From the NCBI GenBank assembly GCA_022508895.1, contig JAFLUH010000001.1, positions 1 through 64,000 of the forward strand: 64,000 nucleotides of DNA, read 5' to 3'. Numbering within the stretch: position 1 is the first letter of the stretch; the number at the start of each line of letters is the position of its first letter. This document shows, one piece after another, positions 15,624 to 22,797 of this stretch. The stretch is from Oscillospiraceae bacterium (lineage in GTDB: Bacteria > Bacillota > Clostridia > Oscillospirales > Ruminococcaceae). Under the pieces are notes generated by a model that searched no databases, had not been told where the DNA came from, and worked only from the letters and a program-made list of their open reading frames with translations. Both the position numbers and the translations under genes were made by a program.

Positions 15624-16565
15624 ATGTCTATAAAAGTCAACAACTCTTTCAGCAGCAACATAGCAGCAAACGTATCTAAAAAAGAAAATAAGCCGTTCAA
15701 CAAAGAAAATGCAGCAGCCAAGGCGCCGTCAAAGAAATTCGACAAACTGACTATCTCAGGCGAGGGCGCGAAGAGCTACCGCAAAAGTATTTCCGAGAGC
15801 GAACAGCCGCTCACTTACGACAATATGAGACGGCAGAAAAAGATTTTATCCGGCGGCATAAATTACAGCTACAACCTTTCCCAAGAGGCGGATAAGCTGG
15901 GCAAGGCTGACGAAGAAGCCCTTACAGAGGGCAGCACTCTTTCGTGGCAGACAAAGTTAGACAATTTGGGCAAAGCCTACCAAAATCTCCGTGACGAAAT
16001 AGTACAGGGCTACGAAAACGGCACAAGACAGGTAAATGTGATAGATGAAACCAGCGAAACAGGCTACCGCACCTTAACGATGGAAGAGGAGCTGAGCGCC
16101 TTGGACGCTGCTTACGAAAAGAACGTAAAGGCTTTTGAGGAGCTTGCAGCGCAGCAGGAGCAGGCGGGCATGATCATAGACGAATGGCGGGAGCAGGTCG
16201 CCGAGCTCAAAGAAGAAAAAAGCTCCGAACAGTCCGTTGAAGAGCAAGAGGAGCAGACGGAGCGGGAAGAGTCGGAAAAGGACGAAAACAAGTCAAGCGG
16301 CATGGTCGGAATCAACGCAGGCAAGCTGGCGCGTATGCTGGCAGCGGCAAAGACACGCAGTCAGGTGCAGGCGGTCATGTCGAAGATCCAATCCGATCTC
16401 AGCGAATGTGAAGCCGGAAAAAATCAGGGCATGGACGTAGACGAGGAATCGGTCAAAGCGGCAAAGCAATTGCTGCAGGAGGCAAAGGCCCGCATGGGCA
16501 GCGCCGAGAACCGTGAGGCAACGCCGCAGGAGGAAATGGCAGCAGCGATCGCTTCACTTATGTAG
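15624..16565 (+). CDS. Uncharacterised charged coiled-coil protein, partner of the preceding gene
   Basis: The 313-aa protein has a Ser/Asn/Lys-rich N-terminus, then FDKLTISGEGAKSYRKS near residue 38, which resembles the short DKxxIS motifs at the start of flagellar or exported regulators; a helical region ~65-200; a Glu/Ser/Gln acidic linker ~200-225; and a helical C-terminus. No signal peptide is visible. It begins 15 nt after the previous gene with ACAGGAGG before its ATG, so both are one operon under the second LytTR box pair. Function unknown. Confidence 0.68.
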   Translation: MSIKVNNSFSSNIAANVSKKENKPFNKENAAAKAPSKKFDKLTISGEGAKSYRKSISESEQPLTYDNMRRQKKILSGGINYSYNLSQEADKLGKADEEALTEGSTLSWQTKLDNLGKAYQNLRDEIVQGYENGTRQVNVIDETSETGYRTLTMEEELSALDAAYEKNVKAFEELAAQQEQAGMIIDEWREQVAELKEEKSSEQSVEEQEEQTEREESEKDENKSSGMVGINAGKLARMLAAAKTRSQVQAVMSKIQSDLSECEAGKNQGMDVDEESVKAAKQLLQEAKARMGSAENREATPQEEMAAAIASLM

Positions 16566-16660
16566 CCGAGCAACGAAACAGTGCAGGGCTGCGAAAACGG
16601 TAAATAGATAAGCGCAGTGAAACAGAATATCGAACATTAACGAATGCGTGTATTTTTATC

Positions 16661-17659
16661 TCAAAGCCTCAAGCTTGCCACCGCGTTCAACTCACTTCCC
16701 GCAGCATTTCCTGCCAAAAACTCGTAATACCCTTGACTTCCTATCATCGCTGCATTGTCTCCGCAAAGGGAAACGGGCGGCACATACAGCTTCATTCCAT
16801 GCTCAGATGTCCGCTGTTCCAGCATTTCCCGCAATCCGCTGTTAGCCGCAACTCCTCCTGCTAGCGCAACCGTCTTGTACCCATTATCTGATGCCGCCTT
16901 AATAAACTTTGAAGTCAGTATATCGCAGACGGTATGCTGAAAGCTGGCTGCAAGATCGTTTGTGTTAATAGTCTCGCCTTTTTGCTCAGCATTGTGTACA
17001 AGGTTGATAACCGCTGTTTTCAGCCCGGAAAAGCTGAAATCATAAGGATTTTCCGTCTTTGGGACAGGCAGCTTATACCTTTTGCAGTCGCCTAGCTTAG
17101 CCGCCTTATCCACATGAATACCTCCGGGGTAGGGAAAACCCATAGACCTTGCCGCCTTGTCAAATGCTTCTCCCGCAGCATCGTCCAGTGTCCGTCCTAT
17201 CGTCTCAAACCTTGTATAATCATTGACTTTTATAATATGTGAATGTCCGCCGCTTGCCACCAGACAGATATAAGGCGGCTCCAGCTCAGAATGCGCGATA
17301 TAATTTGCCGCGATATGCCCTTTTATGTGATGAACGGGAATAAGCGGCTTTTTCATTGCCATTGCAATGCCTTTGGCAAAATTCACTCCCACCAGCAGCG
17401 CACCGATAAGTCCGGGAGCATAAGTGACCGCCACTCCGTCGCAATCGTCAAGCCTCATTTCCGCCTGCTTCAGCGCCTCGTCACAAACGCCAACTATATT
17501 CTCGCAATGCCTTCTTGAAGCTATTTCAGGCACGACACCTCCGTACAGCTTATGCTCGTCAATCTGCGTTGCAACTACGCTTGAAATAATTTTCCTTCCA
17601 TCTTCCACCACTGCACAGGCAGTTTCATCACAGGAGGACTCTATAGCAAGAATTTTCAT
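16661..17659 (-). CDS. tsaD: tRNA N6-adenosine threonylcarbamoyltransferase TsaD
   Basis: The 332-aa protein is the full-length Kae1/YgjD/TsaD family: MKILAIESSCDETACAV at the N-terminus, metal-binding HHIKGHIAANY near residue 107, LVASGGHSHI near 130 and ALAGGVAANSGLR near 268. With TsaB and TsaE it transfers threonylcarbamoyl to A37 of ANN-decoding tRNAs. The ORF track extends 63 nt upstream; the ATG at 17659, with GAAAGGAAA upstream, is preferred. It follows a thioredoxin-like gene by 26 nt on the same strand. Confidence 0.95.
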   Translation of the reverse strand: MKILAIESSCDETACAVVEDGRKIISSVVATQIDEHKLYGGVVPEIASRRHCENIVGVCDEALKQAEMRLDDCDGVAVTYAPGLIGALLVGVNFAKGIAMAMKKPLIPVHHIKGHIAANYIAHSELEPPYICLVASGGHSHIIKVNDYTRFETIGRTLDDAAGEAFDKAARSMGFPYPGGIHVDKAAKLGDCKRYKLPVPKTENPYDFSFSGLKTAVINLVHNAEQKGETINTNDLAASFQHTVCDILTSKFIKAASDNGYKTVALAGGVAANSGLREMLEQRTSEHGMKLYVPPVSLCGDNAAMIGSQGYYEFLAGNAAGSELNAVASLRL

Positions 17660-17685
17660 CTGTATTTTCCTTTCACTATTATGTT

Positions 17686-18438
17686 TTATCTTAGCTCTTT
17701 TTCCATCAAATGCAGCCTGCAATACTGATCTTCAAATACAACGTCAATGTCTTTGTATCCTTTTCTGACAAAAAACTCCATATCTCCATTAGGAAACACG
17801 CCGTTTTCATCAGAAATAACAACTATTTTTTTATATTTTCCCACAAGATATCTTTCAAGCTCCTGCAGCGCTGCAGTCTTATAATCAAATTCTTCATCCG
17901 ACAAATAAACACAGCTCAAAAATGCCGTCTGTTCATCATGCGGAATATCATAAGGTACAAACACTGACGGAACAAACTCCGCACCGCCGACTGATTTGCC
18001 GTCGCACAGATTCATGAATCCAAACACAGACTGTCCTTTTTCCTCAAAAAATCCGATTTTCTCCTGGCATCCCCTGCAGTGTTCTCTGCCTGTACATCTG
18101 ACTGCTGTTCCGTAATTTTCTTTCGTAACAGCAATGATCTCTCCAACATAAACCTCGTTTCCCAGCTTTGGCTGAAACGGCTTCTCCTTCGGCACCGCTC
18201 CCTCACAGACTTGGTTCAAAAACTCTTTTCCGTAAGGGCTGTATCGTCTGATTTTCTCGTTAACTACCGTCAACGTCGGGTAGAACATATTCATTTTTTT
18301 AGCAAGCCCGAAATCCTCCGACACATCATACGTCCTTATATCAACTCGCTTTTCATATTCCTTAAGCAGCTCCAATATCTCAATATTTATCGGACAAACC
18401 GCCGACCAATAGTAAAAATCTATAGTATTTTTTGGCAT
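17686..18438 (-). CDS. Thioredoxin-fold protein with Cys-rich middle, function unknown
   Basis: The 250-aa protein starts with a thioredoxin-like region (FYYWSAVCPINIEILELL, single Cys instead of CxxC; FYPTLTVV near residue 57 with the cis-Pro equivalent). The middle has a cluster of cysteines (CTGREHCRGCQ near 117), and the C-terminal ~100 residues resemble a GNAT/YoaP-like fold (DEEFDYKTAALQELERYLVG, FVRKGYKDIDVVFED). I cannot assign a function. The start at 18438 is preferred because AGAGG precedes it. Probably co-transcribed with tsaD. Confidence 0.6.
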   Translation of the reverse strand: MPKNTIDFYYWSAVCPINIEILELLKEYEKRVDIRTYDVSEDFGLAKKMNMFYPTLTVVNEKIRRYSPYGKEFLNQVCEGAVPKEKPFQPKLGNEVYVGEIIAVTKENYGTAVRCTGREHCRGCQEKIGFFEEKGQSVFGFMNLCDGKSVGGAEFVPSVFVPYDIPHDEQTAFLSCVYLSDEEFDYKTAALQELERYLVGKYKKIVVISDENGVFPNGDMEFFVRKGYKDIDVVFEDQYCRLHLMEKELR

Positions 18439-18520
18439 TATTTTCCTCTGATTCAGTAAAATTATACCCCAATTATACACCTGATTTCCCCAAAAATCAA
18501 CCTTTACTGCAATGTATATG

Positions 18521-18549
18521 TTGACAATTCCTCCGAAATCGTGTATAAT
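18521..18549 (+). promoter_or_regulatory. Sigma-A promoter of ssrA
   Basis: TTGACA, 17-nt spacer, TATAAT, 16 nt before the mature tmRNA 5' end. Confidence 0.85.
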
Positions 18550-18565
18550 AATATTGCACTCAAAT

Positions 18566-18917
18566 GGGACCGTAAAGGTTTCGACGGGGGCTGTGAACCT
18601 TGCTAAGCATGCAGAGTTCTCCTAAACTCTTTAATAATGGGTAATTTTAAAATTAAACGCAGATTACAATTCTGAACTCGTAGCTGCCTAATCGCAGCTG
18701 CCGTCCTGTCGGAGAGTACTGCGGCTCCGGTCCGGGCGTCACTCAGCAGTGAACGTTGTCGGTGATAGCCTTGTAACCGTCAATGAACCAAAGGGCTACC
18801 GAACCGTTATCCCGTCTGTCGGAGCACGGTAAGGGAATTTCAAAAGGCTGACTAAGCATGTAGAAATGTGAGCGGATCGGCTTTCGGACGCGAGTTCGAC
18901 TCTCGCCGGTTCCACCA
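18566..18917 (+). ncRNA. ssrA: Transfer-messenger RNA (tmRNA)
   Basis: The 352-nt gene begins GGGACCGTAAAGGTTTCGAC and ends GTTCGACTCTCGCCGGTTCC-ACCA. The ends pair as a tRNA-Ala-like acceptor (GGGACCG with CGGTTCC, one G-U), and the T-arm is intact with encoded CCA. An internal reading frame ends in ...NADYNSELVAA before TAA, the expected hydrophobic degradation-tag ending; the resume codon is not certain. tmRNA with SmpB rescues stalled ribosomes. It is followed directly by a terminator that is duplicated at 20133. Confidence 0.96.
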
Positions 18918-18979
18918 ACAAAAAACGACAAGTTTCGACAAAAAAGAAACCTGTCGTTTTTCTTTAACTTGTAATGTCA
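18916..18979 (+). repeat. Left direct repeat: tmRNA terminator copy (att-like)
   Basis: This ~62-bp sequence starts in the CCA end of ssrA and includes the terminator hairpin (ACGACAaGTTTC / GAAACcTGTCGT) through GTAATGTCA. A near copy is at 20133-20192, with a handful of substitutions and four single-base gaps. The pair brackets the methyltransferase gene. Confidence 0.75.
18920..18964 (+). terminator. tmRNA terminator
   Basis: AAAAACGACA-a-GTTTC pairs with GAAAC-c-TGTCGTTTTT, followed by TCTTT, three nt after the tmRNA CCA end. Confidence 0.9.
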
Positions 18980-19019
18980 ATATCTAAAATAAAATTCTTT
19001 TTTATTGGTTAGACAAATG

Positions 19020-19078
19020 AGAACCTCAATTTTGATATCGAGCATACTGAAGTTGTGGTTCTTGATTTTTATGCTCGA
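19020..19078. promoter_or_regulatory. Two interleaved inverted repeats over the methyltransferase promoter
   Basis: AGAACCTCAA (19020-19029) pairs with TTGTGGTTCT (19053-19062) at 9 of 10 positions, and TCGAGCATA (19038-19046) pairs perfectly with TATGCTCGA (19070-19078). The two are interleaved and cover the -35 region and spacer of the promoter, which suggests operators for a repressor or activator. A pseudoknot is only possible if an upstream transcript covers them. Confidence 0.5.
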
Positions 19079-19090
19079 AAGTGATATAAT
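19062..19090 (+). promoter_or_regulatory. Promoter of the leader ORF and methyltransferase
   Basis: TTGATT, 17-nt spacer, TATAAT, overlapping the interleaved inverted repeats. Confidence 0.65.
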
Positions 19091-19148
19091 TTTCACGCAG
19101 GCAGTGTTATTATATACCTGTGTACCATTAAAGAAAGGGTGAGTTAAT

Positions 19149-19205
19149 ATGAAAAAAACAGAATTTGCAGGAGTAATAAAAACCGGGAGGGATACAATAC
19201 TATAA
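19149..19205 (+). CDS. Putative 18-residue leader peptide upstream of the methyltransferase
   Basis: An ORF of 18 codons (MKKTEFAGVIKTGRDTIL) begins with ATG after AAAGGGTGAG and ends inside a hairpin (19185-19212). Its position, promoter then short ORF then hairpin then gene, resembles translational attenuators of Erm-type resistance methyltransferases. It may instead be a remnant of a longer gene. Confidence 0.4.
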   Translation: MKKTEFAGVIKTGRDTIL

Positions 19206-19212
19206 CCCTCCC
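19185..19212 (+). promoter_or_regulatory. Hairpin at the end of the leader ORF
   Basis: GGGAGGG and CCCTCCC form a 7-bp GC-rich stem around a 14-nt loop that contains the leader ORF's last codons. The GGAGG ribosome site of the methyltransferase lies 9 nt further downstream. No T-run follows, so it is not a typical terminator. Confidence 0.5.
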
Positions 19213-19231
19213 TAGCTAATGGAGGAATTGT

Positions 19232-20041
19232 ATGTCTTTTAACTGGATCGATCCAACCGAATATTCTTTTAACTGCATTTTGTTGATGGACAAATTCATT
19301 ATTCGTCAAATCTGTATGGCAAGCTGGTATGATGAAGAATACTTAAAAAATTTAAGCATTGCACTGGCTTATAATCCTGTTGTAGCATGGTATTGCAAGG
19401 AAAAAGCGCCGGAAATTGCGAATGATGTGGACAGACTGACAGCCGTAGCACCAACGGGATGTACAAATGAGCATGTGCAAAAAGCCGAATGCTTTATACT
19501 TGACCGTCATGACTGGGCAGTAGTTTATGCCTATCCTGAAGTGATGAACGAAAAATGTCCGTACATTTATAACTGGGATAAGGAAAGACTTTTTGAACTG
19601 ACTGATTTTACCGACAAAGTGGTTCTTGATGTCGGTGCGGGAACAGGCAGATTAACATTTGCTGCTGCGGAAAAAGCTCGACATGTATATGCCGGTGAAC
19701 CGGTAGACAGGTTGCGTGAATTCATGCGTGAAAAGATTGCAAGGGAACAAATTCATAACGTTACGGTATTGGATGGATTTTGCGACTGCTTGCCGTACGA
19801 GGATAACACCTTTGATATTGTTATGTCCGGTCATGTGATAGGAGATGATTATGACAAGGAAATCAGCGAACTGGGACGTATTACGAAAAATGGTGGCTGG
19901 ATTCTTGATTGTCCCGGAGAGGATGACAGAAAAAAGGATATGCCAGACCAGAACCTTATTAAGAGAGGATTTGAATATCTCTACTATTTGGGTAAAACCG
20001 GAGGAGATATTTACCGTTATCGAAAACAAGTTGTTAAATAA
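19232..20041 (+). CDS. Class I SAM-dependent methyltransferase in an ssrA-linked insertion
   Basis: The 269-aa protein has a Rossmann methyltransferase core from ~125: VVLDVGAGTGRLTF (motif I), YAGEPVDRLREFMR (post-I acidic residue), CDCLPYEDNTFDIVMSGHV (motif IV region) and GRITKNGGWILDCPG (motif V-VI). The first ~120 residues are helical and unassigned. Small-molecule methylation is likely; the substrate is unknown. GGAGG lies 7 nt before the ATG. The gene is bracketed by two copies of the tmRNA terminator and looks more AT-rich than its neighbours, pointing to acquisition. Confidence 0.85.
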   Translation: MSFNWIDPTEYSFNCILLMDKFIIRQICMASWYDEEYLKNLSIALAYNPVVAWYCKEKAPEIANDVDRLTAVAPTGCTNEHVQKAECFILDRHDWAVVYAYPEVMNEKCPYIYNWDKERLFELTDFTDKVVLDVGAGTGRLTFAAAEKARHVYAGEPVDRLREFMREKIAREQIHNVTVLDGFCDCLPYEDNTFDIVMSGHVIGDDYDKEISELGRITKNGGWILDCPGEDDRKKDMPDQNLIKRGFEYLYYLGKTGGDIYRYRKQVVK

Positions 20042-20132
20042 AACTTGAGAGAAGTCGTATCCTAATTTTTTATAAGCTAATCTGAACCCCTATCAATGAG
20101 GGAAGAGAAAAATCTTTTTTGCAGCGGTCAGA

Positions 20133-20192
20133 CAACAAAAACGACAAGTTTCGATAAAAAGAAGCCTGTCGTTTTTTTAATTTGCAATGTCA
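20133..20192 (+). repeat. Right direct repeat: second copy of the tmRNA terminator
   Basis: CAACAAAAACGACAAGTTTCG...GCAATGTCA repeats the sequence at 18916-18979. It still folds as a terminator (ACGACAaGTTTC / GAAGCcTGTCGT plus seven T), so it can terminate the methyltransferase transcript. It marks the right edge of the presumed insertion. Confidence 0.75.
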
Positions 20193-20210
20193 GTTTTTTT
20201 ATGATATACT
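20182..20210 (+). promoter_or_regulatory. Promoter of the Bce-like module
   Basis: TTGCAA, 17-nt spacer, TATACT, 38 nt before the response-regulator start. The -35 lies within the right direct repeat. Confidence 0.55.
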
Positions 20211-20248
20211 AAAATTTATAATATTGAAGGTTTGACAAGGAGAGAACA

Positions 20249-20920
20249 ATGTACCGATTATTGATCGTTGAAGACGACCTCGGAATCGCAGAAGCGATCA
20301 AGGAGCAGACAAAAGCATGGGAGCTGGAGGCGCACATAACGGAGGATTTCAGAAATGTGCTGAACGATTTTACAGAGTACCAGCCCCATATCGTTCTGTT
20401 GGACATTGCTCTCCCGTTTTTTAACGGATACCACTGGTGCAGCGAGATACGCAAAATCTCAAAGGTTCCCATCATATTCATATCCTCCGCCTCTGACAAT
20501 ATGAATATCATAATGGCAATGAACATGGGGGCGGACGATTTTATTGCCAAGCCCTTTGACATGGATGTGCTGGTAGCAAAAACACAGGCGCTTTTGCGCA
20601 GAACATACGACTTTGCCGCAAGTGTTCCAGTCTTAGAGCACAGAGGAGCATTTCTGAATACCGGTGACGGTACTCTCACCTATAAAAACAACAATATACC
20701 CCTTACGAAGAACGAATACCGTATCTTGCTGTGCCTTATGGAAAACAAGGGCAGGGTAGTCAGCCGTGAAAAGCTTATGGAGAGGCTGTGGAAAACCGAG
20801 GTGTTTATTGACGAAAACACCTTAACGGTAAATGTCAACCGCCTGCGGAAAAAGCTGGACGCTGCGGGGCTGGAAAACTTTATTTCAACCAAGGTTGGAG
20901 TTGGATATATTGTTGAGTAA
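20249..20920 (+). CDS. OmpR-family response regulator, BceR-like
   Basis: The 223-aa protein has a receiver domain (IVEDDLG near residue 7, phosphoacceptor in IVLLDIALPF near 52, Lys in IAKPFDMD near 103) and a winged-helix OmpR/PhoB domain (~125-222; LTKNEYRILLCLMEN, VNRLRKKL). ACAAGGAGAG precedes the ATG. Immediately downstream are a short-sensor kinase and a BceAB-type transporter, the standard arrangement for sensing and resisting cell-wall-active peptides. Confidence 0.92.
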   Translation: MYRLLIVEDDLGIAEAIKEQTKAWELEAHITEDFRNVLNDFTEYQPHIVLLDIALPFFNGYHWCSEIRKISKVPIIFISSASDNMNIIMAMNMGADDFIAKPFDMDVLVAKTQALLRRTYDFAASVPVLEHRGAFLNTGDGTLTYKNNNIPLTKNEYRILLCLMENKGRVVSREKLMERLWKTEVFIDENTLTVNVNRLRKKLDAAGLENFISTKVGVGYIVE

Positions 20921-20937
20921 ACATGAAAGGAATTTCT

Positions 20938-21939
20938 ATGACAATTTTTCAAGCATATATAAAATATCACAGTAAAATGATTTTTGCGCTTATACTGTTC
21001 TGTTCTGTATTCAGTCTCAGTTTTTTTCTGTACCGTTTACCGATTGAAGCAGTCATATACCCTGTGCTGATATGCGCTGCTTTTGGACTTATCTTTGTGA
21101 TCGTGGATCTTTTGCAAACGAAACGCAAGCTCAAGCAGCTCTCCGAAATAAAAAAGCTGAATGCCTCTATGATAACCTCTCTGCCTCCCGCTTCAAGCAT
21201 TGCGGAGGAGAACTATCAGGATATTATCAAGACCTTGCAGGACGAGATAACGGCACTTGGCACTTCCTCCTCCGCCCGTTATCAGGAGCTTACTGAATAC
21301 TACACCGTATGGGTACACCAGATCAAAACTCCCATCACCTCCATGAGGCTCACCCTGCAAAACGAGGATACGCCAATTTCTCGTAAGCTGTCCTCCGATC
21401 TTTTTCAGATAGAGCAGTATGTGGAAATGGTTTTGGCTTTCATGCGATTGGATTCGGATTCAAGCGACTATGTATTCAAGGAGTACAATATTGATTCCAT
21501 AATCAAACAGGCAGTCACGAAGTATGCCTCCGAATTTATTGACCGAAAGGTAAGGCTTGACTATGAACCCATAAATAAAATCGTTATCACCGATGAAAAA
21601 TGGCTTTCCTTTGTGATAGAACAGCTTTTGTCCAATGCTCTGAAATACACACGCACAGGCAGCATTAAAATCTACCTGCGGGAACCTATGACGCTTTGTA
21701 TTGAGGACACCGGCATCGGTATTGCACCTGAAGATCTCCCTCGGATTTTTGAAAAGGGCTATACTGGCTACAACGGCAGAAAGGACAAAAAGGCAAGCGG
21801 GCTGGGGCTTTATCTTTGCAAGCGTATCTGCAATAATCTTGAAATAGGTATCAGCGTGACCTCCGAGCTTGACAAGGGAACTACCGTCTGCATTGATTTG
21901 GAACAGTACGATTTGAAACAGCACCTTACAAAAATGTAA
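20938..21939 (+). CDS. BceS-like intramembrane-sensing histidine kinase
   Basis: The 333-aa protein has two N-terminal membrane helices (about residues 14-30 and 36-58) with almost no extracellular loop, as in BceS kinases, which sense through the transporter. The phosphoacceptor motif is WVHQIKTPITSM near 122; ATPase motifs are EQLLSNALKYT near 222 and EDTGIGIAPEDLPRIFEKG plus ASGLGLYL. I chose the ATG at 20938 because GAAAGG precedes it; the track's ATG 15 nt earlier lacks a ribosome site. Confidence 0.92.
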   Translation: MTIFQAYIKYHSKMIFALILFCSVFSLSFFLYRLPIEAVIYPVLICAAFGLIFVIVDLLQTKRKLKQLSEIKKLNASMITSLPPASSIAEENYQDIIKTLQDEITALGTSSSARYQELTEYYTVWVHQIKTPITSMRLTLQNEDTPISRKLSSDLFQIEQYVEMVLAFMRLDSDSSDYVFKEYNIDSIIKQAVTKYASEFIDRKVRLDYEPINKIVITDEKWLSFVIEQLLSNALKYTRTGSIKIYLREPMTLCIEDTGIGIAPEDLPRIFEKGYTGYNGRKDKKASGLGLYLCKRICNNLEIGISVTSELDKGTTVCIDLEQYDLKQHLTKM

Positions 21940-22032
21940 GATTAAATACGGGAAATGTAAGCCGAATCTATGGCAAAGCATTTCCCGTTTCTGCTAAAAT
22001 AATTGCAGAAAATCATTCGGAGGAACATTTCA

Positions 22033-22797
22033 ATGAGCATTCTGGAAGTCAACGGACTGAAAAAGGTTTACAGCACCCGCTTTGGGGGCAACAAGGTGGA
22101 GGCGCTGAAAAACGTGAATTTCAGCGTGGAGCAGGGGGAATATATAGCCATAATGGGCGAATCAGGCTCAGGCAAGACTACGCTTCTTAATCTGATAGCG
22201 GCGCTGGATAAGCCCACAGGCGGCAGTATCGTTTTAGAGGGCTTTGACCTTGCTGCACTCAAGGAATCAGCGGTTGCCGCATTTCGCAGAGATAATTTAG
22301 GCTTTGTGTTTCAGGAATTTAACCTGCTGGACACCTTCACCCTGGAGGATAACATTTATCTGCCTTTGGTGCTTGCGGGAAAAACCTATAACGCAATGCA
22401 AAACCGCCTGATGCCGATAGCGGAGCGGCTGGGCATTTCGGGGCTGCTGAAAAAATATCCCTATGAAGTGTCAGGGGGACAGAAGCAGAGGGCTGCTGTT
22501 GCAAGAGCAATGATAACCGAGCCTAAGCTCATTCTTGCGGACGAGCCCACGGGAGCACTGGATTCAAGAGCCACTGATGAGCTTTTGCGGCTCTTTACGG
22601 AGGTAAACGAGCTGGGACAAACTATCCTGATGGTAACACACTCGGTAAAGGCGGCAAGTGCGGCAAACCGTGTGTTATTTATAAAAGACGGCGAAGTGTT
22701 CCATCAGATATATCGAGGGGGCGATACAAACCGGCAATTTTATCAGAAAATCTCCGACACGCTGATCTTGCTTGCAACAGGGGGGATGAAGAAATGA
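22033..22797 (+). CDS. BceA-like ABC transporter ATP-binding protein
   Basis: The 254-aa ATPase is of the MacB/LolD/BceA group: Walker A GESGSGKTT near residue 40, Q-loop FVFQEFNLLD near 93, signature VSGGQKQRAAVARA near 144, Walker B LILADEPTGALD near 164 and the H-loop THS near 203. The ATG at 22033 has GGAGG 9 nt upstream; the track's start 30 nt earlier is not supported. It overlaps the permease gene by ATGA. Confidence 0.94.
   Translation: MSILEVNGLKKVYSTRFGGNKVEALKNVNFSVEQGEYIAIMGESGSGKTTLLNLIAALDKPTGGSIVLEGFDLAALKESAVAAFRRDNLGFVFQEFNLLDTFTLEDNIYLPLVLAGKTYNAMQNRLMPIAERLGISGLLKKYPYEVSGGQKQRAAVARAMITEPKLILADEPTGALDSRATDELLRLFTEVNELGQTILMVTHSVKAASAANRVLFIKDGEVFHQIYRGGDTNRQFYQKISDTLILLATGGMKK

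Noticed and set aside
19020-19078. SAM-type riboswitch for the methyltransferase
   Set aside because: The paired segments overlap the promoter itself and would not be transcribed from it; no known SAM riboswitch core is recognisable.
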